64,000 nt of DNA. Source: Alphaproteobacteria bacterium. Lineage in GTDB: Bacteria > Pseudomonadota > Alphaproteobacteria > Micavibrionales > UBA2020. Where the stretch lies: the NCBI GenBank assembly GCA_025934695.1, contig JAICWS010000001.1, positions 1,207,301-1,271,300 on the forward strand, given 5' to 3'. The position numbers and the translations under genes are program-made. Every line of letters begins with the position of its first letter. The first letter of the stretch is position 1. Below, piece after piece: positions 1-9,580 of this stretch. The notes beneath the pieces are model-generated. The model made no database searches, was not told where the DNA came from, and saw only the letters and a list, made by a program, of their open reading frames with translations.

Positions 1-307
1 TCTCCTCGCCGCGCACAATCAGCGGACGGCGGATGACAGAAGGGTTATCGAGGGCAGTTTTGAGAGCGCGGGCGTCGGTCATGCCGTCTTTCACGCTGTC
101 GGGCAGGTTGCGCCAGGTCATGCCCTTGGTGTTCAGCACGTCTTTCCAGCCCAGCGTCTTGATGGCGCGTTTGAGGACCTCTTCATCCGCGCCGGATTTC
201 TTGTAGTCGTGGAAATCGTAGGCGACCTTGTGCTTGTCGAGCCAGGCAAAGGCCCTCTTCATCGTGTCGCAGTTTTTGATGCCGTAGACGGCGAGTTTCT
301 TCATCAT
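1..307 (-). CDS. ArsC/Spx-family (YffB-like) thioredoxin-fold protein, 3' end outside window
   Basis: About 102 codons are visible and the gene runs off the left edge. The protein begins MMKKLAVYGIKNCDTMKRA, the arsenate-reductase-like fold start with a single N-terminal cysteine (NCDTMKRA) as in YffB/Spx relatives. It continues with a family-typical stretch (TLGWKDVLNTKG) and the RRPLIV segment near the visible end. There is an ATG at 307 and another at 304, and the upstream ung gene stops at 304-306, so the two genes overlap in an ATGATGA junction and are probably translationally coupled. The family includes glutathione-dependent oxidoreductases of poorly known function. The fold is clear; the substrate is not. 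Confidence 0.8.
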   Translation of the reverse strand, partial: MMKKLAVYGIKNCDTMKRAFAWLDKHKVAYDFHDYKKSGADEEVLKRAIKTLGWKDVLNTKGMTWRNLPDSVKDGMTDARALKTALDNPSVIRRPLIVRGEE

Positions 308-990
308 TCCACCTTTGTCCAGTCGATCATGGCGCGTCCATGCGCGGCGAGATATTCATTGGCCTTCTTGAAATGCCCGCATCCGAGAAATCCCCGGTGT
401 GCCGATAGCGGCGACGGATGCGGCGCCTCCAGCACCAGGTGCCTTTTGCGGTCGATAAACGCGCCCTTTTTCTGCGCGTAAGCACCCCAGAGCATGAAGA
501 CGATATGCTCGCCCCGTTCATTGAGCGCGCGGATGATGGCGTCGGTGAAGCGCTCCCACCCGCGGCCCTGGTGCGATCCGGCATTGGCCGCCTCGACGGT
601 CAGCGTCGCGTTCAGCAGCAGCACCCCCTGCTTCGCCCATCCAGTCAGGTCGCCGGTGCGGGGCATTTTACAGCCCAGGCAGGCCTCGATCTCCTTATAT
701 ATATTGAGCAGGCTGGGCGGCAGCGCGATGCCTGAGCGCACCGAGAAGGCCAGCCCATGCGCCTGATCGGGGCCGTGGTACGGATCCTGCCCCAAAATCA
801 CCGCTTCCACTTTGTCGAAGGGCGTGGTGTTCAGCGCGTTGAAAATCTCGGCGCCTTTCGGGTAGATGGTGCGGCCCTTGTCCCTCTGCTCCTGCAAAAA
901 GACATTGAGCACCTGCATGTACGACTGGTCGAACTCCCCACCGACCGCCTCCATCCAGCTTTGTTCAAGTTTTATTGCTTCGTTCACCAT
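304..990 (-). CDS. ung: Uracil-DNA glycosylase, family 1
   Basis: Predicted to remove uracil from DNA, the first step of base excision repair after cytosine deamination or dUMP misincorporation. The 228-residue length is normal for the family. The water-activating motif GQDPYHG and the C-terminal HPSPLSAHRGF motif (catalytic His, minor-groove Leu loop) are both present, as is the LLLNATLTVE core strand. I use the ATG at 990 (MVNEAIKLEQSW). The reading frame stays open upstream to 1428, but that extension is antisense to the next gene and has no Ung homology. It is followed directly by the ArsC-like gene with a 4-base overlap. Confidence 0.96.
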   Translation of the reverse strand: MVNEAIKLEQSWMEAVGGEFDQSYMQVLNVFLQEQRDKGRTIYPKGAEIFNALNTTPFDKVEAVILGQDPYHGPDQAHGLAFSVRSGIALPPSLLNIYKEIEACLGCKMPRTGDLTGWAKQGVLLLNATLTVEAANAGSHQGRGWERFTDAIIRALNERGEHIVFMLWGAYAQKKGAFIDRKRHLVLEAPHPSPLSAHRGFLGCGHFKKANEYLAAHGRAMIDWTKVE

Positions 991-1062
991 GGCGGAATTT
1001 CTGCATGGGCGCGGCGGCAGAGTCAAGCGGAACCAGCGCCCCCTTCCTGTCTTTGGTGAGAC

Positions 1063-2295
1063 GTGAACACGACGGACGCAATCATCATCGGCGCCGGCAT
1101 GGCCGGCCTCAGCGCTGCGCTGGAACTCAAGAAGCGCGGCGCGTCGTTCGTCATTCTCGAGGCCGCCGACGAAGCGGGCGGGCGCGCCATTACCCGCCGC
1201 CTGCCCTCGGGTGTCGATGCCGACCTGGGCGCGCACTGGATGCACGGTGAAAAAAATCCTCTGGCCGACCAGCTGAAACACTACGGCATCCACGGCCACA
1301 AGAGCGACAAGGGCCGCATGTTCGTTTGCGAACACGGCCGCAAAGAAGAAGTCGGCAGCGACTGGCTCGACAAGGCCATCGACAAGGACCTCGCCAGATG
1401 GATCAAAACCCGGCGCGAGCCGGACCAACCCATCGCCGCGCTCGGCCGCGACGACAAGGCGCGCGACACGCTGCGCACTTTCGGCCGGCTATGGAACTGC
1501 GTCGATCCGCCCATCCAGCCGTCGGCCCGCGAATTCCTGACCGATGAAAGCACGCCCGGCGGCCTGCAGGTCCCGGGCGGCATGGTCGCGCTCACGTCAA
1601 AGATGGTCGAGGATATCGGCGCGGAAAACCTGCGCCTCAACACGCCGGTCACGACCGTCTCCTCGGGCCGCCACGGCGCGAAGGCGGAGGTGCGCGGCGG
1701 CGAGGCGTGGACGGCGGATACCGTCTTTTTCACCGGCTCGCTCGGCGTGCTCGACAGCGGCATCATGAGTTTCGATCCGCCGCTCAGCGTCGCTTTCAAA
1801 AACCATCTCGGCGGTCTGGTCATGGGGCGAATGGACAAGATTATCCTCGAGGTGGATGACAGGTTTTTCAAAGAGCGCGGCATCGCACCGGATACGGGCT
1901 ATGAGCTGCTCGATGGCCCGCGCCCGCATTTCGCGCATCTGCATGGCGCCGGCGCGCCGCTTATCACGCTCTTCATTACCGGCGCCGCGGCCGAAACCGT
2001 GGAGCGCATGGATGCGAAGCTGGCGCTCGACTACGCGCATGCGGCGCTTTCGCCAATCGCCGAGATTTACGGCTGGGCCGACCGCCTGGTCTCGCCGCCG
2101 CTCGTCACTGGCTGGTCGTCGAACCCTTACACGCGCGGCGCCTATTCGTCGCGCCTGCCCGGCGCGCGGCGCTCGGGCCCCTGGCTGGAAGGCCATATCT
2201 GCTTCTGCGGCGATACTTTCTCCGAGCACTTCCCGGCGTCGATGGCGGGCGCCTTCCTCTCGGGACGCGACGCGGCGCAGATGTTGTTTCATTAA
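1063..2295 (+). CDS. FAD-dependent amine oxidase family protein
   Basis: Predicted flavoprotein of 410 residues. It starts with a Rossmann dinucleotide-binding motif (GAGMAGLSAALELKKRG) followed by the acidic ribose-binding residue in VILEA and the GGRA motif shared by monoamine oxidase/protoporphyrinogen oxidase-type enzymes. The C-terminal FAD-binding segment CFCGDTFSEHFPASMAGAFLSG fits the same family. The start codon is GTG at 1063 with GGTGAG just upstream. No signal peptide or membrane anchor is visible, so it is likely cytosolic. It is divergent from ung and stands alone. The substrate cannot be inferred; polyamines and other amines are typical for the family. Confidence 0.85.
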   Translation: MNTTDAIIIGAGMAGLSAALELKKRGASFVILEAADEAGGRAITRRLPSGVDADLGAHWMHGEKNPLADQLKHYGIHGHKSDKGRMFVCEHGRKEEVGSDWLDKAIDKDLARWIKTRREPDQPIAALGRDDKARDTLRTFGRLWNCVDPPIQPSAREFLTDESTPGGLQVPGGMVALTSKMVEDIGAENLRLNTPVTTVSSGRHGAKAEVRGGEAWTADTVFFTGSLGVLDSGIMSFDPPLSVAFKNHLGGLVMGRMDKIILEVDDRFFKERGIAPDTGYELLDGPRPHFAHLHGAGAPLITLFITGAAAETVERMDAKLALDYAHAALSPIAEIYGWADRLVSPPLVTGWSSNPYTRGAYSSRLPGARRSGPWLEGHICFCGDTFSEHFPASMAGAFLSGRDAAQMLFH

Positions 2296-2304
2296 ATTAT
2301 CAAT

Positions 2305-2372
2305 GTCATCCCCGCGAAAGCGGGGATCTCGCTCCGCAATAACGTCGGGATTCCCGCTTGCGCGGGAATGAC
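2305..2372. repeat. Palindromic intergenic repeat element
   Basis: Two GC-rich hairpins in tandem (GTCATCCCCGCGAAAGCGGG at the left end, CCCGCTTGCGCGGGAATGAC at the right end) with outer arms that also pair with each other. It lies in the gap between two convergent genes, so it may act as a bidirectional terminator. The sequence type resembles dispersed repeats common in bacterial genomes. Confidence 0.75.
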
Positions 2373-2380
2373 ACAAACTC

Positions 2381-3388
2381 TTAGGGCTGTCCCGACCCGC
2401 CGCTGGAGCCGTAAATATTCCCGTTTGCGAAGCTCGCGTCTTCCGCCGCGAGCTGGACGTAGATGGAAGCCAGTTCCGCCGGCTGCCCCGGCCGTCCGAG
2501 CGGCGTCTGGCCGCCGAATTTCTTGAGATGATCCATCTGCGCGCCGCCGCTGACCTGGAGCGGCGTCCAGATCGGCCCCGGCGCCACGCCATTGACGCGG
2601 ATCCCCTTCGGCCCCAGCTGCTTGGCCAGCGACTTGATGTAATTCATCGTGGCCGCCTTGGTCTGCGCATAGTCGTAAAGATCTGGCGACGGATCATAGG
2701 CCTGTTCGGACGCGGTGCCGATGATGCAGGAGCCGGGTTTCAGGTGCGGCAGCGCCGCCTTGATGATCCAGAAAGGCGCGTAGATATTCGTCTTCATCGT
2801 CCAGTCGAAATCTTCCGTGGTCAGATCGGCGATGGAGGGCACGCTCTTCTGCCGGCCCGCATTGTTGACGATGATGTCGAGACCGCCAAGACCGTTCACT
2901 GCGTCGGCGACGATTTTCCTGCAGACGCTTTCGTCGCGGATATCGCCCGGCAGCGCGATCGCCTTGCGGCCGGCCTGCTGGATCAGCGCGATCACCTCGC
3001 GCGCGTCCGGCTCCTCGGTCGGATAATAGCTGATGGCGACATCGGCGCCTTCGCGCGCATAGGCAATCGCCGCCGCGCGGCCCATGCCGGAATCGCCGCC
3101 CGTGATCAGCGCCTTGCGCCCCGCGAGGCGGCCCGAGCCTTTGTAGGATTTTTCGCCATGGTCGGGCTTCGGGTCCATCTTGCCCGCGAGGCCGGGCCAG
3201 TCCTGCGACTGTTCCTTGAACGGCGGTTTGGGATATTTCGTCGTCGGGTCCTCCAGCGGCTGGCCCGGTGGCTGCGTATCGGGTCCCGCCGCCTGCTGCT
3301 CGGCAAGCGCCGGCGTCGCTGCCGGCGCCACGAGTCCCGCGCCAATGCCGCCTACCACCTGCCGGCGCGTCACGATGCTGTCGATCAT
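2381..3388 (-). CDS. Short-chain dehydrogenase/reductase with Tat-like N-terminus
   Basis: NAD(P)-dependent oxidoreductase of the classical SDR superfamily, 335 residues. The C-terminal 250 residues carry the cofactor motif TGGDSGMG, the structural NNAG, and the catalytic YAQTK (Y-x3-K). The PGPIWTPL segment is typical of the YghA/GspA39-like subgroup that carries an extra proline-rich N-terminal region. Residues 1-30 have a twin-arginine pattern (TRRQVVGGIGAGL) followed by AATPALA, suggesting export by Tat or a relic of it. ATG at 3388 is preceded by AAGGAG. It is convergent with the amine oxidase and divergent from an aldo/keto reductase. The substrate is unknown. Confidence 0.88.
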   Translation of the reverse strand: MIDSIVTRRQVVGGIGAGLVAPAATPALAEQQAAGPDTQPPGQPLEDPTTKYPKPPFKEQSQDWPGLAGKMDPKPDHGEKSYKGSGRLAGRKALITGGDSGMGRAAAIAYAREGADVAISYYPTEEPDAREVIALIQQAGRKAIALPGDIRDESVCRKIVADAVNGLGGLDIIVNNAGRQKSVPSIADLTTEDFDWTMKTNIYAPFWIIKAALPHLKPGSCIIGTASEQAYDPSPDLYDYAQTKAATMNYIKSLAKQLGPKGIRVNGVAPGPIWTPLQVSGGAQMDHLKKFGGQTPLGRPGQPAELASIYVQLAAEDASFANGNIYGSSGGSGQP

Positions 3389-3523
3389 GCCTCATGCTCC
3401 TTCGGATGAAACTGCCTTGGCCAACGTCTTGCTTTCCCCGCTTGTTCGCTTGTTCAGAAGAGTGGTATTGACCGCGCTTCGCTGGCGGCCTATCTCTGCC
3501 GCCTGATGCTGAAAGGATTTATC

Positions 3524-4507
<984 letters not shown>

Positions 4508-4530
4508 TGGGGGCAATTAGCGGCACGGAA

Positions 4531-4944
4531 CTATTTCGCGAGAAAACTTCTGATTCGCCTCGAAAGTGTAAGCTGATTTTTTAACTCGCACTCCCAAATC
4601 ACAAAAACTTTCCATCCTGCTGCGCGTAAATTTGACCGATTCCGCTTGTCTCTCTTTATAGTACGTTGGAGCTTCGGGAGCCAATATCCAGTATTTGATC
4701 GAGGCTTATGTGCAAGACCGCATCTAGAGCTGGAATGTTGATGCCAAAAGCAACCGTGAACGAAGATTACGGACTTGCTCTTTTTAAGAACGATGTCTGG
4801 ATTTCCGGGCAATTCATTTACATGCAGCCGAAAACGAAAGCCCATTTTGTGCACCAAACTACGGACAAAAAGTTCGGGCTTCATACCCTTACTTTTAATT
4901 TGCTGCATATTCTTTGAACGGCTTTCCTTAGATATACGATCCAT
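4531..4944 (-). CDS. vsr: Very short patch repair (Vsr) DNA mismatch endonuclease
   Basis: Nicks DNA 5' of the T in T:G mismatches produced when 5-methylcytosine deaminates, starting short-patch repair. The 137-residue protein has the family core: RSKNMQQIKSKGMKPE at the N-terminus, FRLHVNELPGNPDIV with the catalytic Asp, VIFVHGCFWHQH with zinc and catalytic residues, and VIWECEL near the end. The ATG at 4944 (MDRISKESRS) fits the family better than the in-frame ATG at 4980. It diverges from the C5-cytosine methyltransferase at 5184, as expected because Vsr guards against mutations at the methylated base. Base composition is much more AT-rich than in flanking genes, a sign of transfer with the restriction-modification island. 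Confidence 0.93.
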   Translation of the reverse strand: MDRISKESRSKNMQQIKSKGMKPELFVRSLVHKMGFRFRLHVNELPGNPDIVLKKSKSVIFVHGCFWHQHSSSRCGLAHKPRSNTGYWLPKLQRTIKRDKRNRSNLRAAGWKVFVIWECELKNQLTLSRRIRSFLAK

Positions 4945-5038
4945 GACGTCTAATATCGACTCCGGCCAAAACGATTCCAATTAATTTTCAGAATATCTGG
5001 CATTTTGTGCGGTTTTCAATGTTTCTCAGGTAAAAAAG

Positions 5039-5115
5039 ATATAGAACAAAATAAGAATTTCATATAGAACAAAAAAGGAACAGATTGTAACATTAGGTTA
5101 TGTTTTGTCCGGACA
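5039..5115. promoter_or_regulatory. Direct repeats and palindrome in the vsr/methyltransferase divergent region
   Basis: The 239-base AT-rich gap between vsr and the methyltransferase contains two copies of ATATAGAACAAAA (5039-5051 and 5062-5074, 23 bases start to start) and a perfect palindrome TGTCCGGACA (5106-5115). Such sites upstream of a methyltransferase could serve autoregulation, but no separate controller (C) protein gene is visible. The role is inferred from position only. Confidence 0.35.
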
Positions 5116-5183
5116 GTTTCGCATGGCATAGTGCATGGAATGCTGTCACTCAAGAGTTCAAAAGTGAAGCATGGAGTAACACA

Positions 5184-6341
5184 ATGGCGCACAAACACTC
5201 GATGACGGTTATTGATCTCTTCTGCGGTGCAGGAGGTCTATCGGAGGGCTTTCGCCAAGGGGGCTATACGGTTCTCGCTGGGCAAGACTTTGACGATAAA
5301 GCCGGTGCAACTTTTGCTTCCACTCACCCCGAAGCCACTTTTATTGGTGGTCCGATACAAAATGTATCTCCCCAACAACTTCTAAAGGCTGCAAACGCAA
5401 GACGTGGCGAAATTGACGTGATTGTCGGCGGCCCTCCTTGTCAAGGATATTCTGTTTACAACCATCAACGTGGCGTAAATGATCCACGTGCAGGCCTTTT
5501 CCGTGAATATCTAAGAATCGTGGAAGGCATCCATCCCCGCTGGCTCGTCATGGAAAATGTCACCGGCATTACTTCTATCGCTGATGGAGGAATCGTTCGT
5601 GAAATATTCGAAGGCATGAACAGTCTCGGATATCGCGTAGATAAGCAAATTCTTCGCGCGGAAGAATTCGGCGTGCCCCAAGAGCGCCGCCGTGTATTCT
5701 TTGTCGCGACGCGAACTGATGCGCCAATTTTATTTCCTAAGCCCACGCATGGTGAAGGATTGCTGCCATATGTTACGATTTGGGACGCCATTTCTGACCT
5801 CCCCAAGCTAAATAATGGAGAAAAAGCAGAAAACCGTCAGTATGCATCCGCCCCAAAAAATGACTATCAAGCTTCATTAAGAGGAACATGTACAATTGCG
5901 CAGAACCATTCTGCCCCGAGGCTCTCGCCTGTAAACGAAGAGAGAATGAAACATATTCCTCCTGGTGGCTCGTGGAGGGATATTCCGTTTCATCTATTGC
6001 CAGAGGGAATGAAAAAGGCCAAACGTAGCGACCATACGAAACGCTACGGCCGTCCTAGAAAAACCGATCTCGCCTGTACCATACTCACGAAATGTGACGT
6101 GCATTGGGGCGCTTACATTCATCCTGTCCAAAATCGTGCGCTTTCTGTGCGTGAGGCCGCTCGCCTTCAGTCCTTTCCCGACTTTTTTGTATTTCAGGGC
6201 AGTAGCACCGATCAATATGTACAGGTAGGAAACGCCGTCCCCCCCTTGCTCGGAAAAAAAGTTGCTGAAAGCCTCCATCTTGCGGAGCAAGCGAGCAAGC
6301 GGCGCGGAAGAAACCACTCGGAGCTAGCTCTTGCCGTGTAA
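5184..6341 (+). CDS. C5-cytosine DNA methyltransferase of a type II restriction-modification system
   Basis: Transfers methyl from S-adenosylmethionine to C5 of cytosine in a specific DNA site, protecting host DNA from the adjacent endonuclease. The 385-residue protein carries the ordered motifs: I (DLFCGAGGLSEGF, residues 11-23), IV with catalytic Cys86 (GGPPCQGYS), VI (ENV, 124-126), VIII (PQERRRVFF) and X (VGNAVPP). The variable target-recognition region lies between VIII and X. ATG 5184 gives a start just ahead of motif I; an in-frame ATG at 5100 would add 28 residues with no recognisable family sequence. The stop overlaps the endonuclease start by 11 bases. AT-rich relative to the surroundings. 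Confidence 0.94.
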   Translation: MAHKHSMTVIDLFCGAGGLSEGFRQGGYTVLAGQDFDDKAGATFASTHPEATFIGGPIQNVSPQQLLKAANARRGEIDVIVGGPPCQGYSVYNHQRGVNDPRAGLFREYLRIVEGIHPRWLVMENVTGITSIADGGIVREIFEGMNSLGYRVDKQILRAEEFGVPQERRRVFFVATRTDAPILFPKPTHGEGLLPYVTIWDAISDLPKLNNGEKAENRQYASAPKNDYQASLRGTCTIAQNHSAPRLSPVNEERMKHIPPGGSWRDIPFHLLPEGMKKAKRSDHTKRYGRPRKTDLACTILTKCDVHWGAYIHPVQNRALSVREAARLQSFPDFFVFQGSSTDQYVQVGNAVPPLLGKKVAESLHLAEQASKRRGRNHSELALAV

Positions 6342-7245
6342 TCCGGAGACAATTATTGGCGAAGTTCTCGGCCGCCGGGCCGTAAAAGGGGTAAAACCAT
6401 CCACTTCTAACTACGAATGCCCCTTTATTAAATCGCGATGCCCCAAAAGAAGCACAAACCTTCCTAATAATGAACCTTATCCTGTATGCTCCATATGGCG
6501 AAAACCCGAAGGCGAACGTGACCCTAAAAAGGACCTCATCTTTGTTTGCCCTAAAAGATTCTACGCCGTCGACTTCCTTAAAGAGGTTATAAAACATTGC
6601 TGGTCGGGCGCGGCACCCAAAAATCCCCGGGTCGCTCCAGAAGTGAAGATGAAAGGATTTGGCAATGTTGATTTTGTCATTGCTGATGTAAAAGAAAATG
6701 GCGAAGTTGATCAATTCTTATCTGTTGAATTACAAGCTGTAGATATCACCGGCTCCGTCTTTAAAGCATATGAGGCACTACGCAAGAAGACTGATTTAGA
6801 AAAACGCCCAACATATAACCTGAATTGGGATAACGTCTATAAGCGTTATATAACTCAATTAATCCGTAAAGGATATTTTCATCACCATTGGAAATCAAAA
6901 GTAGTTGCTGTCATTCCGGATCAAGTCTATCGGCATATCACCGCTACAGCTGACTTTATCAGAACTACTGACGTAAAGAGTTCACAGGTAAATATTATCT
7001 TCATGACCTACCGGCTGGAGAACGATCCCTCACGTCCCGGACAATATTGTCCAAAATTAGTTACCGTCGAAGGGACAAGTCATTCGAGCCTCCAAAACGC
7101 AACGATGTATAAGGAAGCACCGACAAAAGATTCCTTTTGCGCGCAGATAAAAAAATCATTAATCCGCGCAGTAAATCTTTCTGAATTAATTGATGAGGGC
7201 GAAGTACCCCCTATGGAAGGACAATCCATTGAGGGAAAGGAATAG
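6331..7245 (+). CDS. NotI-family type II restriction endonuclease
   Basis: Predicted to cleave unmethylated target DNA. The 304-residue protein has four N-terminal cysteines (Cys30, 37, 53, 73) arranged like the Cys4 metal-binding fold known from NotI. A PD-(D/E)XK-type core follows, in which NVDFVI supplies Asp114 and SVELQAVD supplies Glu133 and Gln135, Gln taking the usual Lys place, as I recall for NotI. The start is TTG at 6331 with GGAG seven bases upstream, inside the end of the methyltransferase gene (11-base overlap), so the two are co-transcribed. The assignment rests on motif pattern and context. The recognition site is not proven; GCGGCCGC is the obvious candidate. Confidence 0.78.
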   Translation: MPCNPETIIGEVLGRRAVKGVKPSTSNYECPFIKSRCPKRSTNLPNNEPYPVCSIWRKPEGERDPKKDLIFVCPKRFYAVDFLKEVIKHCWSGAAPKNPRVAPEVKMKGFGNVDFVIADVKENGEVDQFLSVELQAVDITGSVFKAYEALRKKTDLEKRPTYNLNWDNVYKRYITQLIRKGYFHHHWKSKVVAVIPDQVYRHITATADFIRTTDVKSSQVNIIFMTYRLENDPSRPGQYCPKLVTVEGTSHSSLQNATMYKEAPTKDSFCAQIKKSLIRAVNLSELIDEGEVPPMEGQSIEGKE

Positions 7246-7259
7246 ACTAAGTAAGGAAA

Positions 7260-9248
7260 CTATCCCGCCGGCCCGGTCTTCCCGGCCACCCGCTTCGGCG
7301 CGGCCTGTTTCTGGTCTGGCCCCGAAATCTCCACTTCTTCCGTCAGTCCGGGTGCCTTGAAACCGAAGAGCTTCGCGTAGAAGCCGAGCTCGAGGTCGAG
7401 GACGCGCTTTTGGGTGTCGGCCTTGCGGAAGCCGTGGCCTTCCCCTTCGAACTCATAGTGCGCGACGGGCAGGTTTTTGGCGCGCATGGCGTCGACCATC
7501 GTCTTGGCCTGCGAGGGCGGCACGACCTTGTCATCGAGGCCCTGGAAGAAGATCGCCGCCGCCTTCATGCGGTCGAGGTAGTGGATGGGCGAGCGTTCCT
7601 TGTAAATCTCCTCCGACTGCGGCAACGGGCCGACGAGCCGGTCCATATAGCGCGATTCAAACTTGTGCGTTTCCGCTGCCAGCAGCATCAGGTCGCCGAT
7701 GCCGTAATGGCTGGCGCCGGCCTTGAACACGTCGCTGGTGGTCAGCGCCGCCAGCACCGTGAAGCCGCCCGCGCTGCCGCCGCGGATGGCGACGCGCTCG
7801 GGGTCGGCCAGCGCTTGCGCGACCAGGTATTTCACCACCGCCTCGCAGTCTTCCACGTCGGCTTTGCCCCAGTTGCCGTTGAGCTTTTCGCGGTAATCGC
7901 GGCCATAGCCAGTCGAGCCGCGATAGTTCACGTCGACCAAGGCGAAGCCGCGCGTCGTCCAGTATTGCTTGGCGGCGGAAAAGCCGGCCGCGGCGGCCGA
8001 TGTCGGCCCGCCGTGGATCATCACGATCAGCGGCGGCTTTTCGCCTTCGAGCGGCTTATAGGCCGCATTCACCGGCGGATAATAAAAGGCATGCGCGTTT
8101 TCGCCGCCGGCGGTCGGGAACGTGATTTCCTTGCCCGCCGAGACGTTGTCGGATTCCAGCAGCTTCGGCCCCGCCGCGCGGATTTCCTTGCCGCCGAGGA
8201 TAATGGCGGGGGGCGCGTCGGGTGCGCTCGCGATAAATGCAAAGGTACCGTCCGGCATCGGCACCGGGCAGCCGCCGACCGGCGGCAGACCGAGGTCGGA
8301 CACCTTGCCGTCCGCGACGGAGACGGCTTGGCTCGCGCCATGCTGCGACAGGTCGGCGACGATGCTGCCATCGGGTTTGAAGGCGAAGAAGGTTTCGCCG
8401 AACACCCAGTGCGGGCCACCGATCTCGCCATCGGGCACGCTGGTCACGGCTTCCACTTTTCCGGCCGCGTTGAGTCGGTGGATATTCCACCAGTCGCTGC
8501 GGTCGGTGCAGAAATAGAGCCTGCCGTCGCGCGACCAGTCGGGTTGCACGATGGCTTCGCGGCGGTCATTGCCCACAACTACTTTTTCATTCGCGATGCC
8601 GGAAGCGGTGATATCCGCCACATGCAGCTGCGTGGCATCCCACGGCATGTCGGGATGCATCCAGGACAGGAACGCGAGTTTTTTGCCGTCGGGCGATGGC
8701 CGTGGCGAGGAATAGAAATCCGCGCCCTTCGCCAGCACCGCACCCTCGTTCGTTGCGGCATCAATATGCGTGTCGAGGCGCACGATGGCAGCCTCGGGGT
8801 CGGTCGGCTTGCGGTTCCGATGGTCTTCGCGCACGCAGACGATATCGTCGGAACCGGGCACGAAGGAAAAATCCGCATAGCGGCAATCGGCGACGCCCGC
8901 GATCTTGCGCGCGGGCGCCGTTCCCTCGATGAGCCAGACGGAGCCGTCGCTCTTCTCGCTGTAAACGATGCGTCCGTTGGAAACTGCGTAGGAACCGCCG
9001 CCATATTCATGCACGCGGCTCGCCACATTCACGGGCGGCGGCGTGACATCTTCGATCGTCCCGTCCGCGAGGCGGCGCACTAGCGCGGAGCGGCCCTTTT
9101 CTTTCGGGCGCGATTCCAGCCAGTAGAGGGTATCGCCATCCGCCGACAAACCGCCGAGACCGACATTGCTGCCCGTCACGGCCTCTGCCGTCAAAGGGGA
9201 AACCCAGGTGCCGCAGGTCGCGGCTTGTTTCACGGAATTCTTGGCCAA
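7260..9248 (-). CDS. S9-family serine peptidase (prolyl oligopeptidase / acylaminoacyl-peptidase type)
   Basis: Predicted cytosolic peptidase acting on short peptides, 662 residues. The N-terminal 380 residues have repeated WD/beta-propeller-like strands (for example QPDWSRDGRLYFCTDRSDWW). The C-terminal alpha/beta-hydrolase domain has the oxyanion region MIHGGPTS, nucleophile Ser in RGGSAGGF, catalytic Asp in GLDDKVVPP, and His in GEGHGFR. The start is TTG at 9248 with a strong AGGAGG five bases upstream; no in-frame ATG is close. No signal peptide is seen. A polar 20-residue C-terminal tail (KQAAPKRVAGKTG) follows the fold. Tail-to-tail with the restriction endonuclease. Confidence 0.9.
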   Translation of the reverse strand: MAKNSVKQAATCGTWVSPLTAEAVTGSNVGLGGLSADGDTLYWLESRPKEKGRSALVRRLADGTIEDVTPPPVNVASRVHEYGGGSYAVSNGRIVYSEKSDGSVWLIEGTAPARKIAGVADCRYADFSFVPGSDDIVCVREDHRNRKPTDPEAAIVRLDTHIDAATNEGAVLAKGADFYSSPRPSPDGKKLAFLSWMHPDMPWDATQLHVADITASGIANEKVVVGNDRREAIVQPDWSRDGRLYFCTDRSDWWNIHRLNAAGKVEAVTSVPDGEIGGPHWVFGETFFAFKPDGSIVADLSQHGASQAVSVADGKVSDLGLPPVGGCPVPMPDGTFAFIASAPDAPPAIILGGKEIRAAGPKLLESDNVSAGKEITFPTAGGENAHAFYYPPVNAAYKPLEGEKPPLIVMIHGGPTSAAAAGFSAAKQYWTTRGFALVDVNYRGSTGYGRDYREKLNGNWGKADVEDCEAVVKYLVAQALADPERVAIRGGSAGGFTVLAALTTSDVFKAGASHYGIGDLMLLAAETHKFESRYMDRLVGPLPQSEEIYKERSPIHYLDRMKAAAIFFQGLDDKVVPPSQAKTMVDAMRAKNLPVAHYEFEGEGHGFRKADTQKRVLDLELGFYAKLFGFKAPGLTEEVEISGPDQKQAAPKRVAGKTGPAG

Positions 9249-9398
9249 TGTCGCCTCCTATATATAAGACAGCATCAATATAGCGCGCTTATCTTATCAT
9301 GCCGTTAACGTCGGGTGGAGAGAGATAAGCCCTTGTTTTACCGAGCTTTGCGTCGCAAGCATAAAAAGACCACGGATGGACACAGATGGACAGGATTA

Positions 9399-9533
9399 TT
9401 TTACGCGGAGATCCGGAGGCCCGAAGGAGATTCAAGCCGCGCGCAGCGCATCAAACTCCGCAAATCCACTATTTGAATTTCATTGCGGCTGCGCCGCGTA
9501 AAGACTCCGGAACTCCGGGTCTCCGCGTTAAAT
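9399..9533. repeat. Imperfect inverted-repeat element in a 332-base gene-free gap
   Basis: The gap 9249-9580 has no credible gene. It contains an inverted pair TTTACGCGGAGATCCGGAG (about 9399-9418) and its near-complement ending CTCCGGGTCTCCGCGTTAAA (about 9512-9533), with GC-rich matter between them. It looks like a dispersed intergenic element. No coding or RNA gene signature was recognised. Confidence 0.5.
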
Positions 9534-9580
9534 CTCCTATCCGTATCCAGTAAGTGGTTTTAACGGCCCGCGATCAAATC

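Noticed and set aside
991-1428. N-terminal extension of ung
   Set aside because: The extension is antisense to the amine oxidase gene and lacks Ung homology; ATG 990 fits the family.
7410-9083. Plus-strand open frame of 557 codons opposite the S9 peptidase
   Set aside because: Shadow frame with Arg/His/Gly-rich sequence; the peptidase motifs lie on the other strand.
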